NCBI GenBank assembly: GCA_024449915.1
Contig: JAMZAV010001822.1
Span: 1 to 64,000 of the forward strand
Direction: 5' to 3'
DNA length: 64,000 nt
DNA from: Sweltsa coloradensis
Taxonomy: Eukaryota; Arthropoda; Insecta; Plecoptera; Chloroperlidae
Part shown: piece after piece, positions 52,741 through 63,556 of the stretch
How the letters are laid out: every line of letters begins with the position of its first letter
Position numbering within the stretch: the stretch's first letter is position 1
Position numbers and translations under genes: made by a program
Notes under the pieces: model-generated
What the model saw: only the letters and a program-made list of their open reading frames with translations
Told to the model about the DNA's origin: nothing
The model's database searches: none

Positions 52741-53290
52741 CAATTATTACAAACTAAAACAATCACACGGGAGTGTTTCCCGAGTAATGACATTGCGAAC
52801 TGAGCCAAAATTTATCGCTTCAAAATATTATTGCTAACTAAATTAATTAATTTGTTCATTAATTCGTAAATTTACACTAACACCATATCCTAATACCTCC
52901 TTAATACGATAGACGTCAAAAATTCCCCTTCATAGCCTACTCTGGTGCACTTGCAGACTTGCACTCATGTCCGACCCTATAGATTCGAGCCAAGAACCTG
53001 GCAAAGAAGTCACCCTTCAATTAATTTGTTGCCGGGAACCGACCAACCTGTAGAATAAAATAATATATTACTTGTCAAAGTCTTTGATATCTACATTTAA
53101 GACTCCACATCGGAGAACGTTTTTTTGAACGAAAGTGAGATAAAATTATTATCTTTCATGTTGAGCAAGTTCTTTTGTACAGTCGTAGCCTACTCTACGT
53201 CGTGTGATGAAATTATTAAATAACAGATGATCAGTATAATAACAGTATTATAGTGGTTGAAAGGGTGTTTTTTTTTTTTTTTTTACTTCA
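52741..53290. other. AT-rich DNA with decayed repeat fragments
   Basis: CACACGGGAGTGTTTCCCGA near 52768 is related to words near 2648 and 52348. No gene seen. Confidence 0.4.
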
Positions 53291-53705
53291 TTAAAAAACA
53301 AACATCGGCAATATAACTATTTCTGCTAAATCGACAATCAAGACAGGAGTTTTTTTTTAATACATCAAAATATAATATATTTTGGTATTGAGTATTTAAT
53401 GTAGTTTATTGTTGTTTCTGCATCTAGGTATGTAATTAGATTTATTTAGTTGTCCTCCTTTGTAAATCAGTTTTTATAACTGAATAGGATAGACGTTAAA
53501 ATAAATAATAAAGAAAGAAAGAAAGAAAGAAAATAAATTATTGTAATTTAAAGGCTACATCACACTTTGGAGCTTGCTCTGTTGTTGGTGGCACTAATAC
53601 TACTAATATATTATTGCTATTTTATCTGCTTCAATCTCAATCGCTGTTCTGTCAAATAATATGCAATGTGACACTGCAGCAGCGGTTTAATCAAATACCG
53701 TAATA

Positions 53706-53930
53706 TACCGACAGTGGCTCGAGCGCTGATTGATTCTGATTCGGGAGGTCCCGGGTTCGAATCCCGTCGAGACCGGCAATCCTAACTGAAGGTTTTTTCC
53801 GAAGTTTTACTCAGTCATTAATGCTAATGCAAGAGATTGAGTCCTCTTAAATAGCCTTCGGACATCCCTTCACAATGGTCCACACCGTTAAAGTCGGTAT
53901 ATCAACTTGGAAAAAACTTTTAATATGTTA
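53706..53930 (+). repeat. tRNA-derived SINE (forward copy)
   Basis: Head CCGACAGTGGCTCGAGCGCT, B box CCGGGTTCGAATCCCGTCGA, body AAGGTTTTTTCCGAAGTTTT and CATCCCTTCACAATGGTCC. The A/B-box spacing fits Pol III promotion. Confidence 0.78.
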
Positions 53931-54675
53931 AAGGTGTTGATGTTTAGAACGTTGGTTAAAGGGAAAAAATCCAAAAAATTCTGCTGCGCTCGGCAGCGAT
54001 TTTAGTGGTTTCCGGCCGAACGTGGAATGACGTCATTGTACGCCCGGCTCGCTGGCTGACTTGAGCTTCGTATGCGCGCTCGGTCCCCGCCCGCATAAAG
54101 AGATAACATTGCAGTATAGTATCATCATTCAATTGTGCGGTGAAAGAATGTGCATCAGCTGAAGTAATAGTGAATAAATCGTGCTATATTTAATGGTGTA
54201 TGTTGTCTAAATATAAAATGGTGATCAAGTGCAAGTGAATATAAAAATAATAATAGAAAAAAAATTACACAAACAGCTATCTTTTTCATCGGTTTCCAAA
54301 CGTGAAAGTTATCATAAGCATACCAGCAACTATTTCATACTGCTTTTTTTTTCATAAAAAATTTTTTTTTTATTTTTTTCCGGGGGGGGGGCCATTTTGC
54401 CCTAATATTGTGAGCAAATGCATTATATGCAAAAACCCATCAATGAAATCATAAAAATCAATGATATAAACGCATTCTTTATAGAAAGTTTTGTGCGGGT
54501 TTCCCCCAACTTAAGCCCCAAAACCATCAGCAGACAATCACATTAAAAAATGAAACTTTAACACGACTGTACATGCCCAAAAGCTTGCACTAAATTTTAT
54601 CTGGGGTCGTAAACCCCAGCGCGCAATCTGTGTTGTATACGTGATAATTATGCGATACTTGAGGATCTTTTTTTC
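53931..54675. other. Unannotated DNA including a GC-rich block
   Basis: 54000-54100 is GC-richer than its surroundings (GGCCGAACGTGG, TGACGTCATTGTACGCCCGG) and contains a CRE-like TGACGTCA. It could be a promoter or an LTR fragment; no reading frame follows. Confidence 0.35.
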
Positions 54676-56370
54676 CAGTGGCGTGGCAAACTAAAAAACG
54701 GGACCCCGGGCACCGATACCAAAGGGGTGGGTGGGTGGTCCCCCGGGGGGGGACCCACCCCCCCCTTACTTTTTAAAAAACAAAAATTTTTTTATATACT
54801 TTATAGACTATTTTAATTGTTATAATCACACCTACTAAATTGTATGCTAAGCTCTTTATTCCCTTAGGTGTTACACACTGTTGTAAAATTTGTCATAATC
54901 ATGTTTTTTTTAGTAAAGTCAGACAACGTGCATGAAGGATATTCACCAGATTTTCTCAACTAAACTAATAACAGGTAGAAATTCAAAAATTCGCAAATGG
55001 AATAGACACGTTCTTTATACTATAATTATTTCATTCTTTGATTGAATGATTGTTTGAGGAATTTTAAATTTAATCAGCTGGGGGCATGGGGGAAATCTAG
55101 AACATTTTCAAGTTTTCGTTTTAATTTTTTAAATTACCGTCTTTGATATAAACAGGATTATGCTCGTGAATGCAAAAGAAAACATTCTTGGACCCATTTG
55201 AATTGAAATATTTCCTACAAATTCTAGATAAAAATGCATTTATTTCAATGAAAACGAGACAGTAAGTTTTTTTTTAGTAAAAAATAAAAAACGTACTTTT
55301 TCTTCAAATATTGCAAAAAAAGTGTTTTTTTCAAACTCACAGATTTGTACCAAATAACCTTAAAAATCATTTTCCCGGGGGCAAACTCACGTAGCCCCTA
55401 GTTTTTCATTATTATCGTTTCAGTATTTTCCTAAATCCCAAAAAATGGCTCGCCATAAACGGGGAAAACGAAAAAATAACCAAATTGATTTCCAAAAAGC
55501 ACAATTATCTAACATCTAGGACATACAATTTTTTTTCAAATGGGAAGGGCCCCCGGATTCCTCTTGTAGGGACTAAATTTTCTTGATTACTTTTTATAAG
55601 TTTTTTTTGCAAATTCTGGCTATGCCGCTACGAGGAGGCGAGAAGAATAAAACACCGTTGGCTTTTGGTTCAACAATTAAAACATAACGCAATCTTTTCA
55701 GCGATTCGGCTGATTTTTATGTTCACACTAGCACACACACCACAGAGTCACAGAATAAACCCTTTTTCTTTAATAGTAACCTCATTTTGCTTTGCTTACT
55801 CGTCTAAAAAAAATCATATTAATTGCCGGTAAAAAACACCAAATCCATTCTAGGATCACCAAAATTTTAAAAAATTCCTGCGGGGCTAATCTGGGGTGAC
55901 AAAAAAAAATTTAACAGTTGGTTTTTTTGAGTTCAAAAAAAACATAAAATTTTCAGCGATTTTATTTAAAATTTTTATTACTAAAAATGAGGCTACAAAA
56001 ATCTAAAAAATCATATCAATTTCTGGAAAACGACCAAATCCTTCTAGGAGACCAAAATTTAAAAAAATCCCTCGGGGCAAAACTGTGGAGCAAAAAAATG
56101 AAAAAACCGTTGGTTTTATGGTTCAACAAAAAAAAAAAAATTCAGCCATTTCATTAAAATTTCATTACAAAAAAATAAGGTTTTAAACATCTAAAAATCA
56201 TTTTTTGGGGGTAAAACCACCAACCATTCTAGATCATAAAAATTAAAAAAATTCCCGCGGGGCTAAACGGGGGGCACGCCCCCAGACCCCCTTGTTCCCC
56301 GAAAGTAGGGGGTGGGTAAGTTAAAATTTTGTAGGCCCCGGGGTTACTCTTAGTAGTTCGCCACGCCCTG
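54676..56370. mobile_element. hAT-like element with internal tandem units
   Basis: Ends CAGTGGCGTGGCAAACTA and the complement of TAGTTCGCCACGCCCTG. Flanks are T-rich and only roughly repeat (TTTTTTTC, TTTTCTTT). Internally, units of about 170-190 bp recur near 55806, 56000 and 56189, each with AAAATCAT, CAAATCCTTCTAGGA and a CCTGCGGGGCTAA-type word. No transposase. Confidence 0.7.
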
Positions 56371-58017
56371 TTTTCTTTCCCGCACTTACCAACGCACTCG
56401 TATTCAAAAAAAATACATTACCATTTCTAAAAAAGAAAACACGATGACGTAGGGTAGATGCCAAACCCCCCCCCCCCCCCCCAACACCACAAACCCATAT
56501 CACACATTCACAACATAAATTTTTTTTGCTGCATGAACGTACTGCTAAAACGTATATATAAATAAATGTTTCAATTTGGTACCTAGATCAAAATGTAAGG
56601 ATTTGACATAAAAAATAAATGTTTTACACGGTCCCCTAGAATTTACCACAAAGAAAGACTAAAGTATTTTCCCAAAGCAATTTCCTATCCATACAAGGGA
56701 AAATAAAAGACGTGGTTATCGCGTAAATTGATCATTTTCTCATAATGAAATAAATTTACATCATCACAATCATCATCTTTATCATAATTGGTGCTCTACA
56801 AAAGAAACGCACGCTGCAAATAATCGATTTATTGGGTCTTGAAACCGAGTACTTCGTCGGGGAGCCGACCGCGGAAACCGGGTTTCACCTGGGTCGACTC
56901 GATGAGTGGCCTAAAGGACGCATTTTAGGCCCTAGTTTTCGTGCAGTGATATTTAAAACTCTATTTACCTTTGCAACCCAAATGTCCGATTAAGCTGCAT
57001 CTAAGATCTATTTCCGTGAAATTGAAGGGTTCAAGATATGCTATAAGTGCTACCAGATGAGATAATTCCTTTAAATCTGATGTTTACCCTTCAGGGGGCA
57101 TCCTAAAAAAATTTTATTTTATACAGTAATATTACACAAAAAGCGTAGTGTAATATTACGGTAATTGGTGAAATTCATATTATTTTCAAATTTACCGCGC
57201 TTTAAAAAATATTACCTGTGGCTGCTGTGACCAAGGTGGCTGTGGCGTCCGTCTCCCAAATGGATGGCGAACTGCGTTTGTTTAAGGCAGTGGCTCAGGC
57301 AGGGCATCCGGCTTGCGCGCATGCCCCTTTTACACTTTTTCGACTTGTGTTTTATTGTGAAAAACGTGGAGGTAGATTTAGAAGAATGAATATTTACACA
57401 ACTTTAGATTTAAAAATAGCGACTTTAAAGGTTTTATGGTACTTTGATTTAAATAGCGACGTTAAAAGGTTTTGTAGGTACTTTAGATTTAAAATAGCGA
57501 AGTCCGTAAATATTTTCGCGGCCAGTTGGGTAAGGGATGTCCGTGACCTGAGTCTTTGCCTTTGTTTAACCTTCTGACGCACCTTAACCTACAAAATAGT
57601 GAAACCAGCGTACTTTAGCCAGGTAGTTATAATAAATATGATTTTAAATTTCTATGAAATAATATTGTTCAGCTCGTAAAATGTGTCTTGGAATTGATAA
57701 GATTAGTATATTTCTGGAAACCTTCAACCTTTTGAAGTCGGTTTCGTAGGCTCATTTTCTACTTAGCTGAAAGTTTGCATGAGGTCCCGAACGATTGGAT
57801 AGGCCTACACAAAGCCCGAACCTTTGTGTAGGCCCTAGCCATTGAATAACCCCAAAGCCCTAGCCCTATCCAATCCCTGGTTATTCAATGCCCGAACCTT
57901 TGCCTTTATAATAGGCCGACCTAGACCTTTAGATAATGGGCCCTAGGCCTACCTAACCTATGGGTCCGAACGTTGCGTGGAGGTCTGGGCCCAAGGATTC
58001 TAGTACCATTATGGAAC
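56371..58017. other. Intergenic DNA, no gene recognised
   Basis: Includes a C-tract (56467-56482), a stretch at 57410-57480 with repeated TTTAGATTTAAAAATAGCGA and TAGCGACGTTAAAAGGTTTT words related to the interior of the MITE at 18394, and TAGGCC-rich sequence at 57800-57960. The open frame at 57218-57577 overlaps these words and has no domain. Confidence 0.45.
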
Positions 58018-58659
58018 CTTGTCGCTAAGCGGGTCCAACTTTCAACCCCCTTTTCCCCCAATAAAATCAATGGAAATTAATACAAATTAGAAATAAAAGT
58101 TAAAAATTCAATATTAAAAATTTATTATTTAAACACCACTTTGCAAAATTTTAAAATTAGGCCTACATAGGTGAACCTATTACTCACAGACTAATTGCAC
58201 GTTTTAGTTGATCACGGCGGCCTTTTTTCAAAGCCCCATTCTCCACCCTAAACCCAAACCAAAAAACACCAACTTCGTTTGTCCTGGGTCCCTGGGTCGT
58301 TTTTTGTTTGTTTGTACCCCTTCTGTTCTGGGGGGGCCCCCCCCCCCCCCCAAACCCCGTTATCTGACTATTTAATTGTTTACTTATAAAATAACCACAA
58401 TATCGCAAAAAGGTTGGTACACCTACTAAGTAAATGACAATAACAACCAAAATCCAAAATGGCGCGTTGATCAGAGTGAGACGACGTTCATGTTCAATAA
58501 TGTAAATTATTTGACATTATTCGTGTAATTCGAGAGTGTTTACTATTAATTACTCACTATACTTACTTAATATTAACTTATTTCTAATTTGAAGTTGTTT
58601 TCCATTGATTTTATTGGGAAAAAAAGTGTGGTTGAAAGTTGGACCCGCTTAGCGACAAG
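58018..58659. mobile_element. 642-bp MITE (ends CTTGTCGCTAAGCGGGTCC)
   Basis: CTTGTCGCTAAGCGGGTCCA at 58018 is exactly inverted at 58640-58659; pairing continues through CAACTTTCAACC and CCAATAAAATCAATGGAAA (58074) against TCCATTGATTTTATTGG (58600). Internal C-tract at 58338-58350. TSD not clear. Confidence 0.75.
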
Positions 58660-58694
58660 AGTGCCCCTATTATAACTTCGTTTTTGCTTCTGTA

Positions 58695-59712
58695 GGGTCA
58701 AGCGAGGTAAAAATGATACAGAAAACTACACTTTGCTATGTGCAGCTTAATTAGATCTGCTTATGATAAAAACGTATATTCTTATGACATGGAAATGTGA
58801 TTCTAAATTCAACCGGACAATTTATTTTTAGTTTTTATAGCCACTTACATATTTAAATAAATAAAATGTGTGTATCATTTTTACCCAGCACTTTGGGCAA
58901 AAATGATACACGTGTGTTTAAAAATGATACACTGTGTTTTAAGCCCTTAAAAACATAGCTAGAGGTTAGGAAGAGGGAAAATAATGAAACACATGGATAA
59001 TTTGATTAACAATCTACAAAATAGTCACACCGATGTCATTTTAAAATATTGTTTTTCATTTTTGAACGGAACCATTCGTATCCTGGGAAACTGGCCTAGG
59101 CCTAGGCTTCCAAGACCTGGCTGCAAACCTTTGATTTGGCCTGAGCTCAAAATAAGGCCATCATAATCTTAAGAAGCCTAAAATATTTAAATGGTACTAT
59201 TCACAATTAATTTAATCCGCAAAAAGAGTCTTTAAATTCGCCTTGAAAATTATTTGAGCCGAATTAACATGTGTTTTGGTCAGACATTGACCATATCATT
59301 TTTACCCCAAAGAGTGTATCATTTTTGTACCTCAACTTTCAGCTTCAATTCCTGCCACATGGCTCTAGGTAGCAGCACTCTGCAGTGCTTTCTTAGTAAA
59401 GTGCAGCATTGACAATGATTGGAAACAGAGAGTGGTAAATTTGAATGAGTAGTGGCAGAGATATCATTGAAAGTGTAAGCATCCGTGTACAAAGTTTTTT
59501 GGCACGTTTTACAGGCACATTTCAATTAATTATTTCAAGTTTATTGCAATCTACTAATAATATAGCTATAATTAATATAATATTTAAGACTAAATAATGA
59601 GTTATTATTACCAAAAGAAAAAAATGAAAAAAGTTAATAAATACTTATCAAAATGCCACTGTATCATTTTTGCCCAATATTTTGTGTGTATCATTTTTAC
59701 CTCACGTGACCC
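58695..59712. mobile_element. 1.0-kb MITE with repeated AAAAATGATAC words
   Basis: Termini GGGTCAAGCGAGGTAAAAAT and the complement of ATTTTTACCTCACGTGACCC match at 18 of 20 positions and are flanked by TA on each side. AAAAATGATAC or its complement occurs about nine times (near 58708, 58871, 58903, 58920, 59296, 59317, 59662 and 59692 among others), clustered at both ends and in the centre. No transposase. Confidence 0.85.
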
Positions 59713-59812
59713 TAATTATCCATTTTGGTCATTAATGCCTAGGCCTAGGCTAGCCTGGCACTTCTTCGGTTGGTAGCCCCCAACTAATAGGCCTATCACC
59801 TAATATCACAGT

Positions 59813-60821
59813 CACCGCCAGCTCGAATGGGATAAACCCAAATAGGCCTAGACTGCCTGTTTTGTGAGTTATTTTCCCATGTTAAACCAACACAAGGCAG
59901 AGCTTTGTTAGAATTCCTCAAGAAAGCTCTAGCTACGGCGCCTCTTTGCGCCAAACAATTTGAAGTTGCAAAGAAGCTCCAACTAAAAACCTTTATCTAA
60001 GATCTCTGGTTGTCTGTGTGTCTGACTGTGTGTGTGTGTGTGTGTGTGACTGTTGGTAAACAAAACCTGTCATGTTTCTTATATTTAGTTCTCATATAGG
60101 CCTACTCAACAGAGCGTGCTAGCTATGGCGCAAAATCTTCTTTCATCGACTGTAGGGTTACCATAAGTGTCTCAGCAAAAAAGAGGACATTTCGTTCACA
60201 GACATTCGCAGACTACAAGGGGTCTGGGGCAGAGCCCCAGCCGCCGGAGGCGAAATTTTTTTTGGACATTTTTACCGTCAGGATAGCGTTTAGAGCGATC
60301 TGAACAAGGGTCAATGAAGGACAGTGGTGCCGACGCCTTTTAAATTGAGGGGTTATTTTTTAAATGAACACTACATTTTATGACAAAACTAAGACAAGTG
60401 GCCTAGGTCTACAACACTTCCTAACGTACGCCGTACGACGTGGACACAATGCACGAAACGTACGGAAATAGTAACTAAATCACGTGATAGTACACTGCTT
60501 GCTGCACAGCCTGGCGTGTTGTGACACGCTCGGACACGCTCGGACATGATCGGCTGCTCGTATTCGTCGATTTACGGTCGGTGGATGGTAAGTGAGGGGG
60601 CGGAAGGGTGCGCATGCGCCTCTGCATGGAATTGGGTGAAATAACCGGACATTTGCATTATTTTGAAAAAACCGCCCGGACGCCCGGACAGACATAAAAA
60701 AAGAGGACATGTCCGGCTTTAACCGGACGTATGGTAACCCTAATCGACTGTGATTAGGACCGAAATGTTGGCTCACAAAACAGGCAGTCTATTTGGGTTT
60801 ATCCCATTCGAGCAGGCGGTG
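59813..60821. mobile_element. hAT-like MITE (ends CACCGCC...GGCGGTG), copy 1, interrupted
   Basis: A perfect TSD ATCACAGT (59805-59812, 60822-60829) flanks inverted ends of about 50 bp: CACCGCCAGCTCGAATGGGA-TAAACCC and complement. A (GT)n tract at 60031-60048. Interrupted at 60153-60742 by another MITE. Confidence 0.92.
60153..60742. mobile_element. 590-bp hAT-like MITE (ends TAGGGTTACCATA), nested
   Basis: A perfect TSD ATCGACTG (60145-60152, 60743-60750) flanks ends TAGGGTTACCATA and TATGGTAACCCTA. The AAAAGAGGACAT/CCGGACGTATGG subterminal words are typical of hAT families with this terminus. The minus-strand open frame at 60480-60776 lies within it and is not a gene. Confidence 0.93.
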
Positions 60822-60880
60822 ATCACAGTGTTAAAAAGTTGGGGGCTACCAACCAAAGAAGTACCCCTAGCCTTTGGGTT

Positions 60881-61078
60881 TCGTGTTTTCATATTAATTT
60901 ATTTCTTTTAGGTAGGCCTAACCACTTGGTTGGTGGCAGGATTTTCTCTTCCACTCTCGGGTAATTCCATGTCTAATCAACTACCGGTAGGCCTAGGGCT
61001 ATGCCATTTCCATGACCATCTAGGATTTTGATGAAACTTGGCAAATCTACTCTTCACTAGAAACCCAAAGCTCTTACT
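60881..61078. other. Spacer between two MITE copies
   Basis: No feature beyond the TSD CTCTTACT at 61071-61078. Confidence 0.5.
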
Positions 61079-61503
61079 CACCGCCTGCTCGAATGGGATA
61101 AACCCAAATAGACTGCCTGTTTTGTGAGTCATTTTCCCATGTTAAATAATTGACCAACAAAAGGCAGAGCTTTGTAAGAATTCCGCAAGAAAGCGCTAGC
61201 TACGGCGCCTCTTTGCGCCAAACAATTTGAAGTTGCAAAGAAGCTCCAACTAAAAACCTTTATCTAAGATCTCTGGTTGTCTATGTGTCTCTGACTGTGT
61301 GTGTGTGTGTGTGTGTGTGTGTGACTTGTGTGTCGGTAAACAAAACCTGTCATGTTTCTTAAATTTAGTTCTCATATACTCAACAGAGCGTGCTAGCTAC
61401 AGCGCAAAAATCTTCCTTCATCGACTGTGATTAGGACCGAAATGTTGGCTCACAAAACAGGCAGTCTACGGTATTTGGGTTTATCCCATTCGAGCAGGCG
61501 GTG
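61079..61503. mobile_element. hAT-like MITE (ends CACCGCC...GGCGGTG), copy 2, intact
   Basis: 425 bp with a perfect TSD CTCTTACT (61071-61078, 61504-61511). Nearly identical to copy 1 without the nested MITE, and so serves as its empty-site reference. A (GT)n tract lies at 61297-61322. Confidence 0.93.
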
Positions 61504-61511
61504 CTCTTACT

Positions 61512-62302
61512 AACATGAAGATTGATCGTGGAAAATTTTGTATTCCTGACGCGCTTAGTTTTCGAGTAGGCTTACGGTATGTAGGAATGCTCCGCTCAAA
61601 AACTCAAATTTGGCGACGCCGTGGGGCGTAAGCCTAGGCCTACCTGAATTGGTAACTTTTAGATCGTTGGACGTCCGGACAAGGCTAGGGCCTACCTAAT
61701 TATTTAAAAAAAATTAAATAGTACGTAGTTATTTATTGGCAATTGAGTTTAGGCTATATGTATTTGAATGCATTCTGCATTCCTGAAAACTCATTTAAAA
61801 TAATTTTGAAATAAAATTAATTTGTGCTAAATTTAGTTCAATTGAAGTCCTATGTAAGTCAGTTTATAGAACAGTTATAGGCCTACAAGGTTACCTTATT
61901 TGAAATATTGTCTTTTGAATGTTTTGTTAGCTCTCTGAAATGTAATTCCGTTACCGTGGAATTGCCCATTTATGCAAAAAGGCTTCGGTTACCTACATTT
62001 TAAAATTTCAAGTTTCAAAAAGTGCCCGGTAAGGCCATTATGCAAAGCTATTTGCCAATAGTGTTTTTTTATAACATAGGCCCTACTGTCATACTTGGGG
62101 AAGTTACTTTTGAAAAGTAACTTTTAAAGGATCAGTTCATTATTTCAAACAAAAACGTTTATAAAGTTCAAGTTCCTTTAAAAAGTTTCCTTTTATTTTG
62201 TAATGTGTATTATGTTTATGCGACTGCAGAGTCACTCACGTGCAACTTGCAAGCATATGGCTGTCATAGAGTACGGCGAGCGGTAGGGTCATGAATCATG
62301 AT
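61512..62302. other. Intergenic DNA, no gene seen
   Basis: Contains the short hairpin AAGTTACTTTT-GAAA-AGTAACTTTT near 62100 and TAGGCC words; no element ends or exons recognised. Confidence 0.5.
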
Positions 62303-63548
62303 TTGAGATGTGCAAAAATGGTGACAATGGAATTTATGAATTTTTTTAAAGTTGCAATAATCCCTTCAAATTCAGTTTGCACATGAATCTCCTGAATTGT
62401 GATTGAATGGTACCAATTTCCAATTCGCGAATTTTTACGAAATTTTAGTTGATACCGCGAACTAGTTGCGAAATTTGCAATTAAGTCTTTAAACGCGAAT
62501 CACGAAATTGTAAAAATAGTTTTTTTTTCCTAAGTTTTGGTGGAGGTGCCGGGTACGTAGTTGAAATCAAATTAATCCTGGCTGGTACATATGGTGGAGG
62601 TGCCTGGTCGTACAACGCGATTGCGAGATTGTTATAGTTTGAACGTGAGTCAGCTCAAAATTTACTTCATATCCATATCAAAAGACATTACACAAAAGTT
62701 GCATAATTTCGTAATTTTGGTGGAGGTGCCGGGTTGTCGAAATTAATTTTGGTAAAAACTGTCGGAAACTTTGAAAACTGAAGGCTGAAATTGAGCTTAA
62801 AATTAAAACTGATTCTGAACTTCATTCTCATGTGCTTGTTTTTCTTTTAAATCATTAAAATCAATCATCCTGAAACTTGTAATTTTTTTAGTTTTGCATG
62901 AGAAAATTGTGTTCGTTGTGTTTCATCGCGACAAATCGCGAATTTTTATTTTCAAGGCGCGAATTTTCTAAAAACCATTTTTGCACATCTCTGGTGTTTT
63001 ATAGCATTAAAAAAATGGAAAAATAGCATTAATTATTTCAAAAATAGCGTTTATATAGCATTAATTTTTTTTGATCGTCGTTCGTTGAATAATGAAAAAA
63101 TATATGTATTTTTTAGATTACGGTAGCTAAAGTGAATCGAAATTCTAGTTGGCGCTAGTTGTGAGCGTAGACCTCTCTAGGCGGTGATTTTAGGGACTTC
63201 TTCATTAAGACTGCAGCTCGACAGGCCACAGCGACAAAATAAAAAAAATACGTATTTTTTGAAAAATTAACAGAAAAGCCATTTTTTAAAGACTTTTTGT
63301 AAAAAAAAAAAAAAAAAAATTTTTTATTTTATTTTTTTATTTTTTACGAAATCACCCAATTTTGCGCGTATAGCGCAACAAAGCAAGTTTATCGCGTTTA
63401 AAGCCGTTTAATCGCAAAAATTCACGAAAATAAACATACCTTTAAACTCACCCATTGTGAAAGGTCGAGAAAAGTGAAAAAAAATATGAAAAATTACATT
63501 CCTATTTTTTGTCGTTTTTATAGTTAATGCTATAAAACACCATCTCTA
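62303..63548. mobile_element. hAT-like element with GGTGGAGGTGCCGGGT motifs (copy 2), interrupted near its right end
   Basis: Homologous in reverse to 19261-19963: TTGAGATGTGCAAAAATGG on the left and CCATTTTTGCACATCTCT near 62992. Motif copies GGTGGAGGTGCCGGGT at 62539, 62593 (one change) and 62719. Flanking 8-mers ATCATGAT (62295-62302) and ATGATGAT (63549-63556) agree at 7 of 8 if the element's last bases (ATCTCTA, 63542-63548) were displaced by the insertion at 62993-63541. Confidence 0.75.
62993..63541. mobile_element. 549-bp inverted-repeat MITE (GGTGTTTTATAGCATTAA ends)
   Basis: GGTGTTTTATAGCATTAA pairs exactly with TTAATGCTATAAAACACC apart from one base. The direct repeat ATCTCT flanks it (62987-62992, 63542-63547). 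The interior is A/T-rich with a poly-A/poly-T hairpin at 63300-63340. Confidence 0.8.
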
Positions 63549-63556
63549 ATGATGAT

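Larger units (their letters stand above)
52291..53502. repeat. Inverted-repeat element carrying a SINE
   Basis: ATTAACGTCTATCCTATTCA at 52291 pairs with TGAATAGGATAGACGTTAAA at 53480-53499. Between them are a tRNA-like unit (52345-52440) and a reverse SINE (52478-52693). It ends against a (GAAA)n tract at 53510-53532. Confidence 0.55.
59756..60880. repeat. Outer inverted repeat disrupted by nested MITEs
   Basis: CACTTCTTCGGTTGGTAGCC-CCCAACT at 59759 pairs with AGTTGGGGGCTACCAACCAA-AGAAGT at 60838. The loop is occupied by the element at 59813-60821. Confidence 0.65.

Noticed and set aside
5470..53780. CRISPR or other short-spacer array
   Set aside because: No regularly spaced repeats with unique spacers; the repeated words found are transposon subterminal arrays or SINE boxes, and the DNA is eukaryotic.
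57218..57577. 119-codon plus-strand open frame
   Set aside because: Its second half is made of repeated TAGCGACGTTAAAGG words and the first half has no recognisable domain or splice signals.
60480..60776. 98-codon minus-strand open frame
   Set aside because: It lies within the 590-bp nested MITE with a perfect TSD; no conserved domain.
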